The notes below the pieces were generated by a model. It saw only the letters and a list, made by a program, of their open reading frames with translations. It ran no database searches and was not told the DNA's origin. Below, piece after piece: positions 57,100-64,000 of a stretch of 64,000 bases of DNA. The DNA comes from Aporrectodea caliginosa (lineage: Eukaryota; Annelida; Clitellata; Crassiclitellata; Lumbricidae). Location: the NCBI GenBank assembly GCA_020284085.1, contig JACEVL010000150.1:3009616-3073615 (forward strand). The letters are read 5' to 3'. Made by a program: the position numbers and the translations under genes. Position 1 is the first letter of the stretch. The number at the start of each line of letters is the position of its first letter.

Positions 57100-58510
57100 T
57101 GCGGTTAACAGTGATGACCCGTGCCCAGTAGTTGCATCAGAGACAGGTAAAGTCTGTGTGACAAGGAATGGGTGAACTTTCTCGATCGTATATTTTGGGA
57201 AGGTGGTTGCTAGATTCAGTGTTTAAATGTTTTGTTCGACGACTTTGGTACTGTTTCATTGAACTTTTCTCTTGACCAATAGGCCAATAGGTTAATAATA
57301 TTGTCCTTGAACATTAGCAAGACCAACTACACTCTGTTTTGTTCATATTGGAAACCAGTCTTTAATATAAAAATAAAAATTTGCATTGATAAGTAGCATG
57401 TTGTTCAGTTGAGCACATGCATATTTCCTGGTGTTTATACTGGAAGGACCATACATTTAATATGATTTCGTAAACTTCCAAACTCTCTGGGATCGTGTTC
57501 GTTTTGATTCGATATGGGATAAATAATTGATGATGAGAGATGAGATGAGATTATGAGAGAGAATTAAGTTTAATGGGTGCCTTATGTCAAGTTTTAAATA
57601 AACTGATGCTTCAGACTGCATGTAAATGAGCTGCTGTTTAAAAACAGAAAGTGGCATGTACTTTACTTCGTCACTTCTATTATCTGTTGTTCGAGAAAAT
57701 GGCCAATAATATTATATTTTTCCATGGCCTTAAATTTATGAATAGATAAACAATTTTATTGCTTGCCACTTTCTACAATTAAAATGGATTATCAAGGAAA
57801 CACTCAAAAGAGAACCAAAGACAAAAGATATATTTTGTAACATAGCTTATTAAAATACACGAAGTACAAGAAATCAAAGACAACAATTTTCTACGATATT
57901 TATGAAGCATTAATGAAATGTTAAAGTTTCGGAATGACTGTTAGCGACTAAGCAACTAAACTTAGGCCTGCGTATATTGCCCGGCGATGATTAAGCGCCA
58001 ATACCTACTAAACCATACATCTGTCTCTGCTGGTCTCTACTATAGACGTGTATTTGCTATCCAGCCACTAATACCGTATAGACTATTGTTAGAATTATCA
58101 GCCCCGTAAATATTCTTAGTACACATAAGTCTATGGTCAATGTTAAGTAAAACCGCATTTCACAGTCACAATTTGTTGTAATCGCTTGTGTTTTGCTTGT
58201 CTTTGGCCGCACCACTGTTAAGTTGACATCGTCTATGTGACATACGGTACTTAAGAAAATGCTAAGCTTAAGAATGCTCGTGAACGGCATCAAAATAAAC
58301 AATTTTCAGCAATCAACATGAAGCTGTGACATGGTAGAGTAAACAATAGATAAATTAGATCTAGAAAAATCTTTAAAATGCGCCAAATCTGCATCTGGCC
58401 TGAGAAGACAAATAAAACATATCTGCAGATTTTAGAATAATTCAAAGCACAGTAGTCTGCAGGGTAGAAATTACATAACAGATAAAGTCAATCACAATAT
58501 TTATTGCATG
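57100..58510. other. No recognised feature
   Basis: AT-rich, no gene or repeat recognised. Confidence 0.4.
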
Positions 58511-58519
58511 TATACAGAC

Positions 58520-58981
58520 TAGGGACCTGCGAATAACAAATTTTCAGTCGAATCGAATCTCGATTCGTAAAGTTCGAATTCGAATCGAATATCGAATCGA
58601 ATCAGCGAGTACCATCAGCGGGTGCTGGTTCGATATTCATCTAGTCGTACTTGATAGCATAGGCGTACCGTACCACAGTAACATAGTTATCAATATATCA
58701 ATGTAGGTCTAATAACTTTTCTGCAGGTTAAAAGCAATTAAACTAAACATTAAGTAAATTGACAAAATTAAAAGAACTTAAATAATTTCTTACAAATTAA
58801 AACCAATTATGCTGCTCTGTTCTGGTTCCATGTTGATGAAATGTAGTCGCGCGCCTTAATGCCTAAATCTCACGTTCACAAATTCACAATTAGTTTAGAA
58901 CAAAGCGCGCCAAGGGCTAATAATTTTTCGAATCATAGTGTCATTTGTTTTCGATCGAATGTCGATGCTTCGCAGGTCCCA
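58520..58981. mobile_element. Short non-autonomous hAT with 8-bp target duplication
   Basis: Ends TAGGGACCTGCGAA and TTCGCAGGTCCCA are inverted; perfect duplication ATACAGAC at 58512-58519 and 58982-58989. Subterminal TTCGAATTCGAATCGAAT repeats. 462 bp, non-coding. Confidence 0.9.
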
Positions 58982-59059
58982 ATACAGACTGCTATAGTAC
59001 GATAACAATTCGTAGAGAAGATAGATAAGAGAATTTATATTCTTACAAATTGTATAGGC

Positions 59060-59335
59060 TATAATAATAATAATAATAATAGTATTTATTCTTTAATGAA
59101 GCGCCTGACAAACGCACTGCGCTGTACGTGTACATGTTATGGCGATTAAACAATTCACAAGAACACAAATTACAGAAGACAAATCAACAAAGCAGCAGCC
59201 GTGCAAGGCGCAAGCTGATTGCACTTTTGCTGCCACCTAGGGAATGAAGGCATCAGCTAAACACAGGGCTGCCTTACGGGAATCGAACCGGGTCCGTGAA
59301 CACTTCAGGCAATATACCATCCCCCTCCAAATTAC
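59060..59335 (-). mobile_element. tRNA-derived SINE, family 2 (minus strand)
   Basis: Minus strand: GGATGGTATATTGCCTGAAG, B box CGGTTCGATTCCCG, body with TCTTCTGTAATTTGTGTTCT, tail GTCAGGCGCTTCATTAAAG and (ATT)n. Confidence 0.7.
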
Positions 59336-59339
59336 CAAT

Positions 59340-61680
59340 TTGCATGTTTATCAGAATGTGATCGAATAATCTGCAGGCGAACGTTCAAGGATCACTTTAT
59401 GTCTTGAGAAAGTATTGGATATTTTATGCAACCATTATTATTCTGGTGATTGAAAGTGCATTAAAACATATTTACAAAAATGTCAATTGATGTCTCAACA
59501 CTTTGGCATTAAAACATAGAATAGATTCGATACAATAATTAGAAATAATATTCATTGATCGATTGAGCAAATACTTGAGATCATTTCTAGCATAATACAA
59601 ATCACATCGCCCATACATATGAAGCGCCATTTATTTATTGCTTTGCGTGTTATCTGTGTTCATAAGCGCCCAAAAACTTTGATCGAAAGCCAGCTTATTC
59701 ACAGGTTCGCAATAACGTCTATTAATAAACAATTGATAAATTGGGATCAGTAAGTAGATTAATTAAAATGCAATAAGTAGATTAATTAAAATGCAATAAT
59801 AAAGCAATACGTTTGTGGTCTTGATGGTTCAATTAGAACTCATGTTTTCAAATACTCACTTTAACGCCTGCGTTAAAATAAGTTTGTTTCGATCATAATT
59901 TTCGATAGAGCATAAAAGGTTAAAAAACAATGAAGCCTAAGCAGATTATCGATATTTCTGCAGGATACAAAGAGAAAATACAGAATATAAATCATCTGCT
60001 GAAATACACAAATAGGATGCAAGTTACAGTGAATAAAAGGGTTGTTGTGGTGAACTCTTTGATTCATATTAAAATGTAGTTCCATGTATGACGTAAGTGT
60101 AATGTATATTTCGAGTTGCTTTTAAGTAACGCTTCGTAGATTTCATCATTTCAGCCTACTGCACCACGACCAAGTTTTTTCGAGTCTCATGGCGTAACCG
60201 AATCTGAAAAGGCATTGGTTTTCGAGCGTTCGGAGACATGCAGGCGCAATCGGACAATGAACAAACTTCTTCTCATGATTTATGCTATGACGCGTTAAGG
60301 AAAATAGAGTTTGCAAACACAACAAAAACCACAGGTGCAGCAGTGTGAAGTATATATATATATATATATTTAACATAGGCTAATATTCCATCCGCTTAAC
60401 CATAATGGCCATAATATATATATTATTTCCCTTAACGAAAGAATCTTGTCTAAAGCAGAAACATATCCAACTACCTAAAAACCTGTATTCCCAAGAAAAT
60501 CTCAATAGATACAACTTTGACGAATAGGCCTTTGCGGACCATTATTTCTTACAGATGAACTTCATGTTCGTAATTGCCACACACATCGCTGAGATTAGTG
60601 ATCACAGCTCTTTGTAAGGCGCTTAAAAGGAGCGGTACTAAGTTTCTGGATACGTACCACTAAGAAGGGAATTATAATAATCTATCACCTTAAACCAGTT
60701 CTTTTGGCAACGGAACTTGTACAGATATGAACGTGCAATATTCAACAATACGAATGTCACAAATTTTGAATTTAGAAGAGGGCAATTACATGATTATGAA
60801 TGGCGCAAATGACATCAGGGATTTGGGCTAACGAAACCTTATAAAATTTCTAACAGTCAGCTTGCTGGATTAGGGCCTACATCTTCCAATGGCCAATATG
60901 CATGTGCATAATCTTTTGTGTGGTTAAGGGAGAAAGAAATTTGCAAACTTTGGGTCGCTAAAATGTTTAATATAGCAGGAATTCTGTTTTACTTTAATTT
61001 ATCAGTAATTATTTTATGATATCAACGACTGAATGTCATAAAAACATTCATGATTTATTAACATGACTTTAGAAAATACAGATCGAAATACACCTCAGCA
61101 GAGGTACAAACACGACCACGTCATTCTAAGGGACTCATTCTCAACCTCATAACTTACGTTGGTAATAATAATTCCCTGCCATCTATATTATAGATGATGT
61201 AATAATAATTCCATGCCATCTATATTATAGATGGCATGGATTCGACCAAGATGGAGGTAACCCATCTAGATATTAACAATATTCAGGATTTATTAACTGT
61301 AGGATATTTGCAAGTTGCAACGTCATGTATGTATGTTGCCCAAAGTCACCACTCGTTTGAGATAAAATGTAAATTAATTAGGTATTATGCTGACATGGTA
61401 TGGTTTACAAAGTAGGCCTACTTTCAATTTGAGCAACATGAAACGGATGAAACATCACGATACAATCATCAAACGCAAGAAAAACAAACAGACTATCTAA
61501 GCATCTGTCTTATCTGTTGTTTTCTAAATGCACTGCCTCTTTTGTATGTTCACGTCGACTTGTAACTTATCTTTTTTATTTCTTTATTGTGCATCTCTGT
61601 TTCTGTACTCCGAATATTTTCTAACTCAAATAAGCTTACTTAAAAAACACAGATCATACACATTTTTATAATATACGTAC
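59340..61680. other. Mostly unassigned
   Basis: Contains a LINE tail remnant (59625-59705, GAAAGCCAGCTTATTCACAG), a (TA)n run near 60352 and a small palindromic duplication at 61161-61243 (CCATCTATATTATAGATGGC). No gene recognised. Confidence 0.4.
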
Positions 61681-61689
61681 TGATGTAAC

Positions 61690-61796
61690 CTAAGTGGTGG
61701 ATGTCGTTTTCTCCTCTTTCTTCAGTTCTTTATCTTGCAAGAGTAGGCTTGCTTCTTCTTCCTGTAATTGATGTTTGTTCCCTTGATCTGCTTGTT
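61690..61796 (-). CDS. Gene D terminal exon
   Basis: Encodes E/QADQGNKHQLQEEEASLLQD and ends KKEEKTTSTT then stop. It is homologous to the front of the penultimate exon but has one heptad only. Confidence 0.5.
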
Positions 61797-62130
61797 CTGA
61801 AAATTAATGTCAGCCGTGCATTTTTCTACCATTTGTTAACACTTCACATCTAAAATGGACGTAAATTTGTTACAGTTGAATAAAGAGACGCTTTCTGTCA
61901 CTACTGAATAGCGACCCGTAATGGGAAGCTGTATACCATCGTAATCATTTGCTTACCTGCCACATCACCGCTTAGAAATCTTTTTGACTCTTCCTTATTC
62001 GATTCTTTTTCTTGCAAAGGTAGGTCTGCATCTTTTTCCTGTTGCTGAAGTTGGTTCCCTTGATCTGGTTGTTTGTTCCCTTGATCTGCTTGTTGGTTCC
62101 CTTGATCTGCTTGTTGGTTCCTTTCTTTTC
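61690..62130 (-). CDS. 3' exons of an unrecognised Gln-rich gene D (partial)
   Basis: Two minus-strand exons join in phase 1: 62130-61957 (174 nt, acceptor AATTTTCAG, donor CAG|GTAAGC) and the terminal 61796-61690 (acceptor AATTTTCAG, stop TAG). The first encodes heptads NQQADQG, NQQADQG, NKQPDQG and then QLQQQEKDADLPLQEKE; the second encodes EQADQGNKHQLQEEEASLL and ends KTTSTT. Both exons and their introns are copies of one duplicated unit. The protein is very hydrophilic and rich in Gln, Asp, Glu and Lys; no domain is recognised. A third donor copy at 62298 suggests at least one more upstream exon. Upstream exons were not found. TTTATT on the plus strand near 61575-61586 could be the poly(A) signal. 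Confidence 0.5.
61957..62130 (-). CDS. Gene D penultimate exon, NQQADQG repeats
   Basis: Open in the spliced frame across 58 codons with consensus splice sites on both sides. Three 21-nt direct repeats encode the heptads. The exon ends FLSGDVA, matched by FLRSAVT at the upstream donor near 62298. Confidence 0.5.
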
Positions 62131-62819
62131 CTGAAAATTAATGTCAGCCGTGCCTTTTTCTACCATTTGTTAACACGTTAAATTATTAAATGGACGTAAA
62201 TTTGTTACAGTTGAATAAAGAAACGCTGTCTGTCACTACTGAATAGCGACCCGTAATGGGAAGCTGTATCCCATTGTAGGCCTAATCATTTGCTTACCGG
62301 TCACAGCACTGCGTAGAAATACGCAGCCCTATATGGGCCAAGGTTATTTCATTATCTGACCGGCCAAAGACCTTCGAAGTACTTTTCAGAGGGCCACTGG
62401 TGACTTTTTAAACACCTAAGCATTGCTTGCTATAGCCGATAAACTTCTGGTTCAGGTTATCGTAGATAGGGTCACTGAGCAATTATCCTGAAGTAATGCT
62501 AAACGTATATAATTTTCTACATGTAAATACTATTATAATTAAAATTTCAATACACTTCGTGCTCTCAGTGCAATAATGGTCTACTGATGCTGCTCGTCAT
62601 CTACCGTTCTGGCTCCTCGCCTCCTTTATCTTCAGAGAGTTTGCTTATTGTCTAGAGGTAATGGCAATTTACACATAACATAAGTGAAAATTTAGATTCC
62701 AAGACTCCAAGTAAGACGTAGGCTAACTTGGGAACAAACTATACTCTTTCAACCATTTTCGATAGGTAAGACAGATTTGAGATCGGACGGTGTTTGGCTA
62801 TGACGGCAGGATCAAGGTC

Positions 62820-62912
62820 GAGGCCTTTGAGCGATGGAAGTACAATCATGTGAGCGCCTCTGAGGAGTATTTCTTGAAGTGGCGCTATATAAATTTACGA
62901 TTACGATTACAT
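62820..62912 (+). mobile_element. LINE 3' tail remnant
   Basis: GAGCGCCTCTGAGGAGTATT, GTGGCGCTATATAAATTT and GATTAC repeats. Confidence 0.6.
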
Positions 62913-63219
62913 GTACATCAGTAGCGAACTGAATATCCATATCGATGCCCACTGCGAATCAACTCTCTCAAAACCAGAGATGATCACGCGATTCAATGTA
63001 GCATGGGGATTGGGGAAGATCCCATAGCTTTCGGATCATGCTATCCCACTGTTCAACATCCTTTATAAACACGCTCAACCGCTGTATGTAGTCAAGTCTG
63101 AAGGCCAACCCCGTAGGACTGTTCGACGGTCTCATCTGCAAAGACTTGTCAACCATGCATGTTTGTATGTATGTATGTATGTATGAGATTACCTATTATA
63201 ACCAGCTATGATCACGCGA

Positions 63220-63785
63220 TTGGTGCGCCTCTGATTGGTGTGCACTGCGAGAGGCGCTATATAAATTGACATATACAATACAATACAATATTATAGCACA
63301 GTTTAAGTAACTTACAAAGGTGCTGTACCCATGACTATCTAACAGATCTAAACAAGTACTTTTTAAGACAGAAAATGCATGCTGCCCAGAGTCAAAGGCA
63401 GCAGTACGCAAGTGCAGTGGCAGACTGTTCCAGGAGGATGGTCCAACACAAGTGAAGGCACGATGGGGTTGAGTTGAAGTGCGACAGCGAGGTAACTGCC
63501 ACTTCAACATCGAGCCCATCTGCAGCCCATAACTCTATGGACCGCAGAGCACAACGGTCGCCGACCCAGCTGACTCGAGGCTAGAACACAGAGCTCCCTG
63601 ATGTATGCCGGAGCAGTGCCGACAATTGAGGCACGTGTCATCATAATGGTCTTAAATCAATGCGCTCAGCAACAGGAAGCCGGTGTAGTGTATCTCGCAT
63701 AACATATTCAGTTGCAAATACTTGGCTTTCGTTGTTGGCTACGGTTCGGGCAGCGCTATTTCGGAACTTTGGCAGACCAGCAAGT
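63220..63785 (-). mobile_element. L2/CR1-like LINE 3' fragment (minus strand)
   Basis: Encodes LDYCNSILAGLPKF, RDTLHRLPVAERIDL and later RAFTCVGPSSWNSLPLHLRT, then GAGAGGCGCTATATAAATTG and CAATA-type tail. Several frameshifts. Confidence 0.65.
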
Positions 63786-63860
63786 ATAGAATTGCAATAG
63801 TCCAAGTGTCGTGATGATTCACTCAATCATCACGACACTTATGCTATTGCAATTCTATAC
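63784..63860. repeat. Imperfect hairpin at the edge of a LINE fragment
   Basis: GTATAGAATTGCAATAG and AAGTGTCGTGATGATT pair with their complements around CACTC. One arm continues the LINE frame, the other is an inverted copy of it. Confidence 0.75.
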
Positions 63861-64000
63861 GAGGTTCACTGCCGCGCTGAAATATAGATTGCATCGTATG
63901 ACTCGTATCTGGCGCAACTGTTAGACGCAGGATCTGCCGAGGTGGTTCACATGATCCGCCATTGATTTGTTTCCGTCCAGAGGCACACTCAGGCTTCGAA

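Noticed and set aside
62968..63156. Minus-strand 62-residue frame as part of gene D
   Set aside because: No splice sites or similarity link it to the Gln-rich exons; left unassigned.

Overview
The window reads as nuclear DNA of an animal, most likely a marine invertebrate. The genes have GT-AG introns, and the intergenic and intronic DNA is packed with CR1/L2-type LINE fragments, hAT and TTAA-type DNA transposons, foldback elements, tRNA-derived SINEs and microsatellites. The transposon mix, and an over-represented TAGGCCTA palindrome that I associate with such genomes from memory, point weakly to a deuterostome such as an echinoderm or hemichordate. A cnidarian is not excluded. There are no bacterial genes, operons or CRISPR arrays.

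The host content is a small cluster of immunoglobulin-superfamily receptor genes. Gene A (38640-42154, +) and gene B (46277-50844, +) are tandem paralogs of five exons each: signal peptide, V-like Ig, second Ig, transmembrane, and a tail with five conserved tyrosines. Every internal intron is phase 1 and the exon lengths match between them (70, 306, 345 and 120 nt, then 365 versus 377 nt). Gene C (22341-10970, -) is a more distant relative on the opposite strand, with a signal peptide, three Ig-like exons, a transmembrane exon and a short basic tail without tyrosine motifs. Its second Ig exon abuts a long ATC/ATT microsatellite. A possible Ig-exon fossil lies near 53.7 kb. At the right end, two minus-strand exons (61690-62130) encode a glutamine-rich hydrophilic C-terminus built by exon duplication (gene D).

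Layout. 0-2.4 kb: a decayed mariner-like transposase. 2.4-10.4 kb: a nearly complete CR1-like LINE (ORF1, then APE/RT ORF2 with one frameshift) inserted into an older opposite-strand LINE with RNase H, then a MITE. 11-22.3 kb: gene C with introns full of LINE pieces, an hAT element and a MITE. 22.7-30.7 kb: DNA transposons with visible target duplications and a 41-bp minisatellite split by an hAT. 31-37.5 kb: mostly unassigned, with local duplications. 38-51.3 kb: genes A and B. 52.8-59.3 kb: an L2-like fragment, a 1.4-kb foldback element, a GC-rich inverted-repeat element, SINEs and an hAT. 59-64 kb: unassigned DNA, gene D and LINE remnants.

The A/B duplication can be dated against the transposons. 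A LINE tail in intron 1 is shared by both genes and predates the duplication. A LINE with a 25-bp target duplication (A only), and a MITE and a CR1-like copy (B only), came later. If expressed, A and B would be cell-surface Ig receptors signalling through SH2-binding tyrosines. Immune or allorecognition function is inference only. Exon coordinates were read by eye; no alignment, search or folding program was run.
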